Shown here: piece by piece, positions 7,584 to 15,830 of the stretch | Position numbering within the stretch: the first letter of the stretch is position 1 | Layout: every line of letters starts with the position of its first letter | Translations under genes and position numbers: made by a program | Notes under the pieces: generated by a model | What the model was told of the DNA's origin: nothing | Database searches by the model: none | Seen by the model: the letters and a program-made list of their open reading frames with translations, nothing else | DNA from: Bacillota bacterium | GTDB lineage: Bacteria > Bacillota > Dethiobacteria > Dethiobacterales > Dethiobacteraceae | DNA: 64,000 nt | Assembly (NCBI GenBank): GCA_012521345.1 | Contig: JAAYMN010000096.1 | Span: forward strand, 1-64,000 | Direction: 5' to 3'

Positions 7584-8651
7584 TTAAGCCGCTACCGTTT
7601 TTGCAGCTTCCGCGGACTCTAATTCCGCACGCAACATTGCCTTGCGCCGGCGCTCTTCGTTAATGTAGTCTATGACCAGCGCCACGGCGAGCAGAAAGCC
7701 TTGGGCGAAGACGTTCCAGTAGGACTGCACGCCTATGACAACCAGCATATTGTCAAAAACACCCAGCAGCAGCAGGGCGACAAGCGCGCCGCCAAGATTG
7801 CCGGCGCCGCCCATAAATGATATTCCACCGAGGATACAGGCTGAAATGACGCTCATATCCGGGGCCGAAGAAATAATTGCCGACGGGCTGGCAAGCTTAA
7901 TCTGTGCCGTCCACAGCAGGCCGCCGATTGCGGCGAGGATACTGTTGTTGATGAAGAGTATCATGCGAATCTTGTCCGGGTTAAGTCCCGAGAGTCGTGC
8001 CGCAATCGGATTGCCGCCGGACATGTAGACGCTGCGCCCGAAAGTTGTTCTTGAGAGGATAAACTGATAGACAACCACCAGCGCAAGGGCAAACAGGAAA
8101 GTTGCCGGCAGGTAACCCCCAATGTTGGCAGTACCTAATTTCAGGAAGCTTTGATTGCCTACCTGGATGTTGTTGCCCATTGTCATCACGCTGCACAAGC
8201 CCCTGTAAATCGAAGCCATGCCGATGGTGGCGATGAATGACGGGAACTTCAGAACGTTAACCAGAAAGGTATTGGCAAGCCCGAAGACAACAGCCAAGAG
8301 CATAACAATTAGAAATGCTATGCCCCACGACATGTTTGGATAAGTCTTGAGAAACCAGGCAAAAATCATCGTTGCCAAATTAGCCTGCCCGGCAACGGAA
8401 AGATCAATGTTGCCGCTGATCAGGACAAGCCCAATCCCGCACATCATCAGGCACTGAACGACAAGGTTGTAGAAGACGAAGATCAGGTTGCCGCTGGATA
8501 TAAAACCCTTGGTGAACAAGGCGGAAAGCGGTTCGCCATCCAGTACACCGCTGCTGAGGACCATGGTGACAAAGGTTAAAATGATCAGAAGGATCAGCAA
8601 AAGCGCGGTTCTACCCCGCAGGAAGCGCTTGAATGCGGATGTGTTTTGCAT
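7584..8651 (-). CDS. ABC importer permease, simple-sugar (RbsC) type
   Basis: Inner-membrane permease of 355 residues in the CUT2/BPD_transp_2 family. It has about eight to ten hydrophobic segments; GLVLISGNIDLSVAGQANLA is the family signature near residues 73-92, followed by FPSFIATIGMASIYRGL, GGNPIAARLSG (the ATPase-contacting loop) and ILGGISFMGGAGNLGG. The start is preceded by GGGGAGGG. It is the last gene of the importer operon, 18 nt behind the sister permease, and is followed by a strong terminator. Its C-terminal tail is unusually Ala/Glu-rich. The substrate cannot be read from the sequence. Confidence 0.88.
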   Translation of the reverse strand: MQNTSAFKRFLRGRTALLLILLIILTFVTMVLSSGVLDGEPLSALFTKGFISSGNLIFVFYNLVVQCLMMCGIGLVLISGNIDLSVAGQANLATMIFAWFLKTYPNMSWGIAFLIVMLLAVVFGLANTFLVNVLKFPSFIATIGMASIYRGLCSVMTMGNNIQVGNQSFLKLGTANIGGYLPATFLFALALVVVYQFILSRTTFGRSVYMSGGNPIAARLSGLNPDKIRMILFINNSILAAIGGLLWTAQIKLASPSAIISSAPDMSVISACILGGISFMGGAGNLGGALVALLLLGVFDNMLVVIGVQSYWNVFAQGFLLAVALVIDYINEERRRKAMLRAELESAEAAKTVAA

Positions 8652-8669
8652 ACTTTTCCCTCCCCGTAA

Positions 8670-9686
8670 TTATGGTAGCGCGTGCGCTTTGCGGGCGCGC
8701 ATCTGTGAGAGAAAGTCCAACGCCAGTGCGACGAGCAGAAGTAAGCCTGTGAAAACGTTTACCCAGAACGGGTTGACACCGACGACACCCATGCCAATCT
8801 GGAAGGTGTTGAGTATGAGCAAGCCGACAAAGGCACCGCCCATCCCGCCGACACCGCCGCCAAAGGAGATGCCGCCCAGGACGGCTGCAGTGATGCCTGT
8901 AAACTGGTTGGTCTGCAGCGCGATCAGGGAGCCCTGCATCAGGCGGGCTGTGTTGAAGATCCCGGCAATACCGCCCAGAACGGCACTGTTGATGAAAAGA
9001 ATATAAGTGATTGCGGTGGAGTTGATCCCTGCCAGATGTGCTGCTACCGGGTTGCCGCCGATCAGCGTCACTTTCATCCCGAATCCGGATTTGGAGAGGA
9101 TGATCCCGTAGACAATGAAGAAGATCAGCATGACAATGATGCCAAACGGTATTGGACCGATAGTCCCGGCACCGATAAATTTGATTACATCATCCTGAAA
9201 GGCAATGTGGGACGCCAGCCCTTTATTGCCGATGGAGCTGAAAAGATACATCGCACCGCGTGCCATCAGAGACATGGCCAGAGTCGCGATAAAGGCCGGG
9301 AATTTATATTTAGTGACCAGTAGTGCGTTTAATGCACCAAAGACGGCGCAAAGCAGCAGGCAAAGAATAATACCTACATACCATGGCAGTCCCAGGCCTT
9401 TGATAGAAGCCGCAAGGACTAAGCCGCCGAAGGCGCCGATTGCTGACTGGGACAGGTCAATGTGGCCGCCAATCAGCAAAAAGCCTGCACCAATTGTTAA
9501 AAATGACGTAAGCACCAGGGAATTTAAAATATTCCTGAAGGTGGTGAACTTAAAAAAATTGTTGCCAACACGTACTGACCAGATTGAAAAGACAATTACC
9601 ATTACAATATACAGCACGATGAGGGTAAATATTTTAGAATGGGTAAACGGGCGAATATACTTGTCATAGAAGTTAACTTTTTCCAC
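8670..9686 (-). CDS. ABC importer permease, simple-sugar (RbsC) type
   Basis: Second membrane subunit of the importer, 338 residues. The family signature GFLLIGGHIDLSQSAIGAFG, the FPAFIATLAMSLMARG helix, the GGNPVAAHLAG loop and the VLGGISFGGGVGGMGG segment are present. The GTG at 9686 is chosen because AGGAGG (9695-9700) sits 8 nt upstream; an ATG at 9719 is in frame but has no ribosome binding site. The two permeases are related but distinct, so the channel is probably a heterodimer. It lies about 50 nt after the ATPase gene. Confidence 0.87.
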   Translation of the reverse strand: MEKVNFYDKYIRPFTHSKIFTLIVLYIVMVIVFSIWSVRVGNNFFKFTTFRNILNSLVLTSFLTIGAGFLLIGGHIDLSQSAIGAFGGLVLAASIKGLGLPWYVGIILCLLLCAVFGALNALLVTKYKFPAFIATLAMSLMARGAMYLFSSIGNKGLASHIAFQDDVIKFIGAGTIGPIPFGIIVMLIFFIVYGIILSKSGFGMKVTLIGGNPVAAHLAGINSTAITYILFINSAVLGGIAGIFNTARLMQGSLIALQTNQFTGITAAVLGGISFGGGVGGMGGAFVGLLILNTFQIGMGVVGVNPFWVNVFTGLLLLVALALDFLSQMRARKAHALP

Positions 9687-9736
9687 TCTCCCCGCCTCCT
9701 TGTAAAAAATGTTAACCAATTTGACACCGGTTTGTT

Positions 9737-11245
9737 TTATGCAGTGCGGGTTTCCTCAAGCATGGCGAGTGACAGGACTTTTTCTTCCGTGGCTTCTTCG
9801 CGAGTCAGAACGCCTGTGACGTGCCCATTGCGCATGACAACTATCCTGTCGGACAGGTTGATAACTTCGGGAAGTTCGCTGGAGATGAACAGAACAGCGA
9901 TGCCTTGCTTGGCCAGATCGCAGATTGTCTGGTATATTTCCCTCTTGGTGCCAACGTCAATACCTTTGGTGGGTTCGTCAAGAATGAGCAGTTTTGTTTC
10001 CACCTTCTCACTTGTCCAGCGCCCGAGAATAACTTTCTGCTGGTTGCCGCCGGACAATTCGTAGATGATTTTCTCAATGGTAGGTGTTTTGATCGAATAC
10101 TTTTCAACAGCTTTTTTGGCCAGGTTGATTAATTCATCCCTGTCAACAAATATTCGTCTCAAAAGCTTATCAACAACAGGCATTGCCACGTTGTCCTTAA
10201 TGGGGCGGAACATGACAAGACCCTGTTCTTTGCGGTCTTCGGGGCACAAGGCAACGCCGTAATTGATAGCGTCCCTCGGTGACTTAAAAACAACTTTTTT
10301 CCCATCAAGTATGATTTCGCCCCCTGTCACAGGGTCGGCACCAAACAGGGCGCGTGCCACTTCTGTGCGTCCGGAACCGACAAGTCCGGCAAGTCCCACA
10401 ATTTCACCCTTGCGAATATCAAAGCTGACATTGTTGATATACTGTGTTTTGAGATTCTTGACTTCGAGCAGGACATCGCCGATATTTTCATTGCGGCTCA
10501 AAGTGGCGTAAGTGTCGCCGATGTCACGGCCCACCATCAATCTGATCAGTTCGTTTTCGTCAGTTTCAGCAGTTTTTAAAACTTTGACTAATTTGCCGTC
10601 CTTCAGCACAACAATATCATCGGAAACCTCGAAGATCTCGGCCAGGCGGTGGGAAACGTAAATGATTACTTTACCTTCTTCTTTCAGTTTTTGGATGAGT
10701 TTAAAAAGGACAGATATTTCAGAGTCTGTCAGGGGAGCAGTAGGTTCGTCAAAAGCTATGATATCGGAATTGCGGCGGTAAGCCTTCATGATCTCAACCA
10801 TTTGCTGATAGGCCACGTTCAGCCGCCCCACCAGTTCCGTCGGGTCAATGGGCAGGCCGAATTTATCTATAATTTCCTTTGCTTCTTTGTAAAGCTTGCT
10901 CCTGTCAAAAAAGCCCATCTTTGTTTTGGGCAGGCTGCCAGGGAAGAGGTTTTCCATGACAGTCATGCTGGGAAACAACTGGCGTTCCTGATAGATAACA
11001 CTGATGCCTGCTGCGAGGGCCGATTCGGGATTGGGGAATTTAACAGGCTGCCCGTCAATCAAGATTTCGCCTTCATCTGCCTGCTGGTCGCCGCTTAATA
11101 TTTTCAGCAAGGTGCTTTTGCCGGCGCCGTTCTCACCGAGCAGGGCAAGCACTTTCCCGCCTTCCGCCACAAAGCTGATGTCATCAAGGGCGCGGACACC
11201 GGGGTATGATTTGCCAATGCCGCGAAACTCCAGTGTTTTTGTCAT
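9737..11245 (-). CDS. ABC importer ATPase with two nucleotide-binding domains (RbsA/MglA type)
   Basis: Cytoplasmic ATPase of 502 residues with two fused ABC domains, as in sugar importers of the RbsA/MglA group. Domain 1 has Walker A GENGAGKSTLLK (about 37-48), a degenerate signature around RLNVAYQQMVEI and Walker B IIAFDEPTAPL. Domain 2 has a loosened P-loop (GLVGSGRTEVAR), the signature LSGGNQQKV and Walker B LLILDEPTKGID. The asymmetric P-loop is normal for this group. A CAGGTGG element precedes the ATG. It lies 170 nt downstream of the binding-protein gene, separated by a perfect 15-bp hairpin that probably lowers expression relative to the binding protein. Confidence 0.9.
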   Translation of the reverse strand: MTKTLEFRGIGKSYPGVRALDDISFVAEGGKVLALLGENGAGKSTLLKILSGDQQADEGEILIDGQPVKFPNPESALAAGISVIYQERQLFPSMTVMENLFPGSLPKTKMGFFDRSKLYKEAKEIIDKFGLPIDPTELVGRLNVAYQQMVEIMKAYRRNSDIIAFDEPTAPLTDSEISVLFKLIQKLKEEGKVIIYVSHRLAEIFEVSDDIVVLKDGKLVKVLKTAETDENELIRLMVGRDIGDTYATLSRNENIGDVLLEVKNLKTQYINNVSFDIRKGEIVGLAGLVGSGRTEVARALFGADPVTGGEIILDGKKVVFKSPRDAINYGVALCPEDRKEQGLVMFRPIKDNVAMPVVDKLLRRIFVDRDELINLAKKAVEKYSIKTPTIEKIIYELSGGNQQKVILGRWTSEKVETKLLILDEPTKGIDVGTKREIYQTICDLAKQGIAVLFISSELPEVINLSDRIVVMRNGHVTGVLTREEATEEKVLSLAMLEETRTA

Positions 11246-11308
11246 ACGTCCACCTGCCTAACATTGTTTACTTATATTGACTATTTATGCCAAAACGCCG
11301 GAGCAAAT

Positions 11309-11344
11309 ACTGAACATGGGCGGGTAAAGCCGCCCATGTTCAGT
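11309..11344 (-). terminator. Intra-operon hairpin between binding protein and ATPase genes
   Basis: A perfect 15-bp inverted repeat (11309-11323 with 11330-11344, 6-nt loop) lies between the stop of the lipoprotein gene and the start of the ATPase gene. There is no run of T residues on the minus strand, only ATTTG. It probably acts as a partial terminator or a 3'-end stabiliser that keeps the binding protein in excess. Confidence 0.65.
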
Positions 11345-11415
11345 TATAACTATTGGGTGATTTTAAGCCCGCCAGGTAGATATATTATATGTTGTACGCC
11401 AGCTTGTTTGACCTA

Positions 11416-12777
11416 TTAATTTTTCGCAGAGCACCACTGGCAGGTACACGGCACGTATTCTTCGGGGACTTCTAAGAAGGGCGAGTAGTCATCCAGGGAG
11501 ATTCCTTCCTGGCTGTAGGGATAAGCATCAGCTTTGGCGTACATATCGCTCCACTCAAGGTAATGCTTGTAGTTATCATAATCGAGCCAGACGGTGGGGA
11601 GCCTCAGCTGAGAGTACGTATGGCCGTCGGCACCATGGTCAAACGGATATACCCAGCTGGGCCAGATGCTGTCGGGTGTTGCCCAGCCGTTCAGGTAGGC
11701 ATACACGGCACCAATGATGGGTTCGGCATACAGGTTTTGCGCTGTAAAGAGAGCGTAGCGGAAAGCGTCTTGCTGGCCGGCATCCCATTGCATCTGGAGA
11801 CCGGAACCGCCAAATGTAACAACGCAGGAAGTCTCAGTCAGACCCTGCTGGTCGATAACGGACGCCGCCGCTTGGGCGAAGTCGTCGATCAGGCCCATTA
11901 CCAGCCAATGTTTGTATTGGGTGTTGGTGGAAATGATCGGCGCAACGGCATCGATGCCGCCCTGCAGGTTGAGACCAAAGGAAGCAGCGTCAGCTACGAA
12001 GAAGTTGTGAGTGCTGCCGGTTTTTTCTTTCCAAGCTTCTTCAGCACCAATGACGCGCTCTTGCAGCGGAGGCGAGGTGGAGAACGCCATGGCAACGAAG
12101 CCCCATTGATCCCACGGTACATCGGGGAAGTTCTCTTCCTTCCACTCAATCAGTCTGAGGGTTTGCAGTACGCCGGCATCGTAGTGGTCGTGACCGACAT
12201 AAGAGTTGATCAAGTGACCGCCGATGGGAATACCTTCGCCGGAGCTGCCGTCACGCGGAGGAGCCATCTGGGTCATCCACTTAACATCCGGATATTGCTC
12301 GACCAGTGCCTTAACGGCGGGGAAAATTGTTGCGTCAGGGTCGAGAATAAAACCTTGCACCCCTTGGTCGATCATGTTCTGCAGGTTTGTCATGAACATG
12401 TCGGAGTCACCGCTTGATGCCAGGAAGCCCGCAAACTCGCAGTTGAAAAGCGGAGCCCAGTGCTCATACGCGTCTGCGGACTGCTGATACAGAGCACTGT
12501 TTTCTGTTGCAAGGTAAGCTACTTTGTACCTGGGGTTTTGTGTGTAGTCGTAATCATGGTCATAGTGCGCTATCTTGTCCAGGTTGATGCTGCCATCAGG
12601 GTTGGCGTTGGGATAAGGCTTGCCGGTTTTTTGCTCGTCACCGTTGCCTCCACCACCGTTGCCTCCCGAAGATGGCGGCGGTTGATTGCTGTCTTTGTTC
12701 TTGTTGCCGCCACCGCCGCAGGCAATTAGTGCGACTGCCAATACGAGTACGAGCAAGATTGTCAGTGCCTTCTTCAT
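11416..12777 (-). CDS. ABC importer substrate-binding lipoprotein
   Basis: Extracellular solute receptor of 453 residues, longer than typical sugar-binding RbsB proteins of about 300. A lipoprotein signal ends in LIAC with the lipidated Cys at 20. A Gly/Asn/Pro linker (21-50) follows, then a type 1 periplasmic-binding fold: YKVAYLATENSALYQQSADAYEHW, MIDQGVQGFILDPDA and a central FVAMAFSTSPPLQERVIGAEEAW segment. The last 11 residues contain a Cys cluster, CTCQWC (444-449), which is unusual for a receptor and could bind metal or form a disulfide. GGAGG precedes the ATG and a good promoter lies at 12845-12873. The ligand cannot be deduced. It heads the importer operon. Confidence 0.88.
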   Translation of the reverse strand: MKKALTILLVLVLAVALIACGGGGNKNKDSNQPPPSSGGNGGGGNGDEQKTGKPYPNANPDGSINLDKIAHYDHDYDYTQNPRYKVAYLATENSALYQQSADAYEHWAPLFNCEFAGFLASSGDSDMFMTNLQNMIDQGVQGFILDPDATIFPAVKALVEQYPDVKWMTQMAPPRDGSSGEGIPIGGHLINSYVGHDHYDAGVLQTLRLIEWKEENFPDVPWDQWGFVAMAFSTSPPLQERVIGAEEAWKEKTGSTHNFFVADAASFGLNLQGGIDAVAPIISTNTQYKHWLVMGLIDDFAQAAASVIDQQGLTETSCVVTFGGSGLQMQWDAGQQDAFRYALFTAQNLYAEPIIGAVYAYLNGWATPDSIWPSWVYPFDHGADGHTYSQLRLPTVWLDYDNYKHYLEWSDMYAKADAYPYSQEGISLDDYSPFLEVPEEYVPCTCQWCSAKN

Positions 12778-12844
12778 GTTAGTCCTCCTCTTTAATTTTA
12801 ATTAATTAATCTCCGCGCCTTGGAGGGCGGAAATTTATACTCTC

Positions 12845-12873
12845 ATTGTAGGTGTATAATGTTACTTTGTCAA
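12845..12873 (-). promoter_or_regulatory. Sigma-A-type promoter of the importer operon
   Basis: On the minus strand TTGACA (12868-12873) is followed after exactly 17 nt by TACAAT (12845-12850). Transcription would start near 12838, giving a leader of about 60 nt that contains a small GC-rich stem. Confidence 0.75.
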
Positions 12874-12904
12874 GGAATTCAAAGTTATGCAAAGACTCAA
12901 AATT

Positions 12905-12918
12905 TCTGATAATTCAGA
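12905..12918. promoter_or_regulatory. Inverted repeat, possible operator of the importer promoter
   Basis: TCTGA and TCAGA are separated by TAAT, forming a 14-bp palindrome about 32 bp upstream of the -35 element. The position would suit an activator. This rests on symmetry alone. Confidence 0.3.
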
Positions 12919-13238
12919 GGCAACTGGCAAATTTTTGTTCTAAAGGCACAGACGGAGCTCTTATCAGATTGTTCTCAGAGGACAGAATACGGTTGTGGTT
13001 TTGTGGTTTATAATCTTTAGGAATACTAATTCAATATGTTTAGAAATTATTCCTGCAGGAAAATTTTTGTATCTGTCAAAATTCACAAAAATAAGTTAAT
13101 ATTATTTAAATTATTACTGAATAATTCAAGGAAGATGCGGTTTACCGTTATAAATTATTTTTATGCAGGAATTGCTTCCCATGTGTAGAAAAGTACAGCA
13201 ATAGCGAATATTTTCAAAATGTACGTAGGAGGATGATT

Positions 13239-14093
13239 ATGGAAGTCAGGACTATTGATCATTGGGTAGATTCGCTCAAAACCACCGTTTTTTTTAGTGA
13301 TGAAAAGCAAGGTTTTGAGGTGGCTTCTGTCATTATAACCGGGAAAGAGGACGCTGTCCTCATTGACACGCAGTGGTCCCTGGCCAATGGGCACCGGGTT
13401 GCCGCGCTGATTCTGGAAACTGGCAAACGCTTGACAGACATTTATATAACACATGCCCATCCTGACCACTACTTTGGCCTGCAGCCGATCAAAGAGGCTT
13501 TCCCTGAAGCCCGTGTCATTGCTCTGCCGTCTGTAGCCAGGGTTATCAACAAGCAGTTTATTGACAAAATAGAGCACTGGGAGAGCCAGATCGGCAAGGG
13601 CAACGTTCCCACCAAGGGCATTCCCCTGGAGCCAATGCAAGAAAACTATTTTGAACTGGAAGGGCACCGCATTGAAGTTATACCGGATATCATGGGCGAC
13701 CTGAGATTCAACACGGTGGTATGGGTTCCTTCCATCAAGCTGCTCTACGGCAGCGACGTCCTTTTCAACCAGGCACACCCCTTTACCTGCGAAGTAACGG
13801 CTGAAGAACGCAAGCAGTGGATTGAAGACATTGAAAAACTGGAAAAACTGGGGGCGGAAGTAATAATTCCCGGACACCAGAAGCCCGGCATGCCCTTTGA
13901 TAAAAGCTCCATGATTTTCACCAAGGAATATATCATAGCCACTGAGGAAGAGCTGGCAAGACAAAAGACGGTGGGCGACTTCTACTATGCCATGTGCCAG
14001 CGTTTTCCGGAAGCCAACCTGTTCATCAGCAATGAAATGAACGCCAACGTTTTCAAGGGCGGCAGAGAATGGGATTGGCGGGAGGACGAATAA
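13239..14093 (+). CDS. Metallo-beta-lactamase-fold hydrolase
   Basis: Cytoplasmic metal-dependent hydrolase of 284 residues. THAHPDH (residues 71-77) is the HxHxDH metal site. GSDVLF supplies the bridging Asp and PGHQ near residue 215 a further His. The substrate-recognition part after the core is not of a class I can name; lactonase, glyoxalase II-like or phosphodiesterase activity are all possible. The ATG at 13239 is preferred over the in-frame ATG at 13233 because AGGAGG (13227-13232) abuts the earlier one and is 6 nt from the later. It is divergent from the importer operon and 71 nt upstream of the dehydrogenase gene, so it is probably part of the same catabolic locus. Confidence 0.85.
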   Translation: MEVRTIDHWVDSLKTTVFFSDEKQGFEVASVIITGKEDAVLIDTQWSLANGHRVAALILETGKRLTDIYITHAHPDHYFGLQPIKEAFPEARVIALPSVARVINKQFIDKIEHWESQIGKGNVPTKGIPLEPMQENYFELEGHRIEVIPDIMGDLRFNTVVWVPSIKLLYGSDVLFNQAHPFTCEVTAEERKQWIEDIEKLEKLGAEVIIPGHQKPGMPFDKSSMIFTKEYIIATEEELARQKTVGDFYYAMCQRFPEANLFISNEMNANVFKGGREWDWREDE

Positions 14094-14164
14094 TAAACTG
14101 AGGCATTAGTTTTCGAGTATCTACCCTGGAATAATTTTAGTACCCGGAAAGAAGGAGGTTTACA

Positions 14165-14989
14165 ATGGGAGGACGTTTGGAAGGTAAGGTTGCCCTGATT
14201 ACCGGTGGCGGTGCCGGACTGGGAGCCGATTTTACCAAAAGATTTGTAGCTGAAGGTGCCAAAGTTGTGATTTCCGGCCGACGGAAAAACGTACTGGAGG
14301 AAATGGCAGCCCAGCTGCCGAAAGGTTCCGTTGCTGTCTTTGCCGGCGATGTATCCAAGCAGGAAGATGCCGAGGCCATGGTTAAGGCTACCATTGATTT
14401 CGGCGGCAAAATAGATGTTCTGGTAAACAACGCCGGAATTGACCCTGCCGGAACCGTGGTCGACATTCCCGTTGAACAGTGGCAGAGGATCATCAACACC
14501 AACCTGAACGGCCCGTTCTATCTGATGAAAGCGGCTATTCCCCATATGATTAAAAACGGCGGCGGCTCCATTGTCAATATTGCTTCCCTGGCCGCCCTGC
14601 GGTGCATTCCTGCCATGCCCGCCTATACTGCTTCCAAAGCCGGCCTGATCGGCCTGTCCAATGCAGTGGCCCTGGATTATGGCCGCTACAATATCCGCAG
14701 CAATGTAATTTGCCCGGGGCCGATCAGAACGGAAATGCTGGAGCATTCCATGGGCTCCCTGGCCAAAGCCCAAAATACCGATGTCACCGGTGCCCTGAAC
14801 ATACTGACCAAGTTTTTGCCGCTGCCGCGGCCAGGTATGCCTGAAGAGATTTCAGGTGCTGTGGTCTTTTTGGCAAGCGACGAATCCTCGTTCATGACCG
14901 GCAGTGTCATTGTCATTGACGGTGGTGCCTGTGTTGTTGATCCGTGCGGTTCCGCCGTGTCCAGCGCCGGTACACAATGGGGCGCCTAA
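14165..14989 (+). CDS. Short-chain dehydrogenase/reductase
   Basis: NAD(P)-dependent oxidoreductase of 274 residues, classical SDR type. TGGGAGLG (13-20) is the dinucleotide-binding loop and NNAG is at 88-91. The catalytic set is S141, Y154 and K158 in YTASK, with N113 in the supporting helix. FMTGSVIVIDGG near the C-terminus is the usual end, followed by an extra tail rich in Ser/Gly. GAAGGAGG lies 7 nt before the ATG. It follows the metallo-hydrolase gene and is closed by a strong terminator. Many relatives act on sugars, sterols or 3-oxoacyl groups; the substrate here is unknown but may be what the divergent importer brings in. Confidence 0.88.
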   Translation: MGGRLEGKVALITGGGAGLGADFTKRFVAEGAKVVISGRRKNVLEEMAAQLPKGSVAVFAGDVSKQEDAEAMVKATIDFGGKIDVLVNNAGIDPAGTVVDIPVEQWQRIINTNLNGPFYLMKAAIPHMIKNGGGSIVNIASLAALRCIPAMPAYTASKAGLIGLSNAVALDYGRYNIRSNVICPGPIRTEMLEHSMGSLAKAQNTDVTGALNILTKFLPLPRPGMPEEISGAVVFLASDESSFMTGSVIVIDGGACVVDPCGSAVSSAGTQWGA

Positions 14990-15006
14990 ACCCGATTGCA
15001 ACGAAG

Positions 15007-15048
15007 AACCCCCTCATATCACTCGTGATATAAGGGGGTTTTGTTTTT
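15007..15048. terminator. Bidirectional terminator between dehydrogenase and DUF3786 genes
   Basis: A long stem pairs AACCCCCT (15007-15014) with AGGGGGTT (15033-15040), with an inner ATATCAC/GTGATAT stem, followed by TTGTTTTT. The convergent DUF3786 gene ends at 15047, so the structure probably serves both directions. Confidence 0.85.
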
Positions 15049-15664
15049 ACTCCGCCTTGAGCCTGAGCAGGGTATAGACCGTCTGGCCGGCCAGCTGGGC
15101 GCAGTCTTCGGTGGCTAGGTAGGCATTGACATGGCGGTTGAAAAGAATGTTGGCATCGGGGGGAAATTCATCATCACCGTACCAGAGAATTAAAAGCAAC
15201 GGCACGCGCGGCAGCACGGGAATAATGTAGGAAAGGTCGCCATAGGCGGCCTTTTTCCCTCCCAGGCGTTCCGCGGCTCTGGACAAGGCTTGCGGCCTGG
15301 TGCCGAAACCTTTGAGCAGGGGGATGACGGCCCGTTTCCGGAAAGGGCCGATATAGATGGCGCCGCTTTGCAGTTCCTGAAAGGAGATCCAGCTGTCGGA
15401 CGTTTCAGCCCCGCCGGCGCCGCTTAAATAATGCAGCAGCAATATGGCGGTGACAAAATCGGCCTTGTCCTCATTCTCCGCATAAACATTGCCTTCAGGA
15501 TAGCTGACTGTAAAAGCCCTTCCCAGATACGGCACGGTAAAGCACTGACGGACGGGGTCGTACGGACAGCCGCTCTGCTCTGCCATGAAAAGCGGCTCCC
15601 GGCCGGCAAATTTTTCCTGTGCCAGCTGCAGGGTGTAAGACAAGTTATAAGGGCTTCTTTCCAT
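15047..15664 (-). CDS. DUF3786 family protein
   Basis: Conserved protein of 205 residues without known function, frequent in anaerobes that use corrinoid enzymes. Family features are visible: LLLHYLSGAGG, the WISFQELQSGAIY segment, FRKRAVIPLL, a GDLSYIIPVLPRVPLLLILWYGDDEFPPDANILF core and the EDCAQLAGQ end. There is no signal peptide and no cofactor motif. A GAGG element lies about 8 nt before the start. It is convergent with the dehydrogenase gene and divergent from the ArsR gene, so it seems to be a single-gene unit. Confidence 0.8.
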   Translation of the reverse strand: MERSPYNLSYTLQLAQEKFAGREPLFMAEQSGCPYDPVRQCFTVPYLGRAFTVSYPEGNVYAENEDKADFVTAILLLHYLSGAGGAETSDSWISFQELQSGAIYIGPFRKRAVIPLLKGFGTRPQALSRAAERLGGKKAAYGDLSYIIPVLPRVPLLLILWYGDDEFPPDANILFNRHVNAYLATEDCAQLAGQTVYTLLRLKAE

Positions 15665-15761
15665 CTCGCCGCCTCGTTTCCTACCGTCTTTTTTCCATTA
15701 TAACATAACAGCGTATGCACAAAAAGAGCACAGTGCAGCACAACCTGGCTTGCCTTTCAGA

Positions 15762-15790
15762 TTGAATATTTTCAATATGTATGTTAAACT
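15762..15790 (+). promoter_or_regulatory. Promoter of the ArsR operon with overlapping operator
   Basis: TTGAAT (15762-15767) and TAAACT (15785-15790) are 17 nt apart. A perfect inverted repeat ATTGAA-N4-TTCAAT (15761-15776) covers the -35 element, where an ArsR-type repressor would block RNA polymerase. The repeat contains the TTGAA/TTCAA half-sites often seen for this family. Confidence 0.6.
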
Positions 15791-15830
15791 TTCATATATT
15801 GCTTAAACTTTGGCAAAGAAGGGAGATTGG

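Larger units (their letters stand above)
12778..13238. other. AT-rich divergent control region between importer and hydrolase
   Basis: Non-coding stretch of 461 nt, clearly richer in A and T than its neighbours. It contains the minus-strand promoter at 12845-12873, an inverted repeat at 12905-12918, and no recognisable gene. No clear plus-strand promoter for the hydrolase was found, although several AT-rich candidates exist between 13060 and 13170. No regulator gene is adjacent, so a trans-acting factor is expected. Confidence 0.6.
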
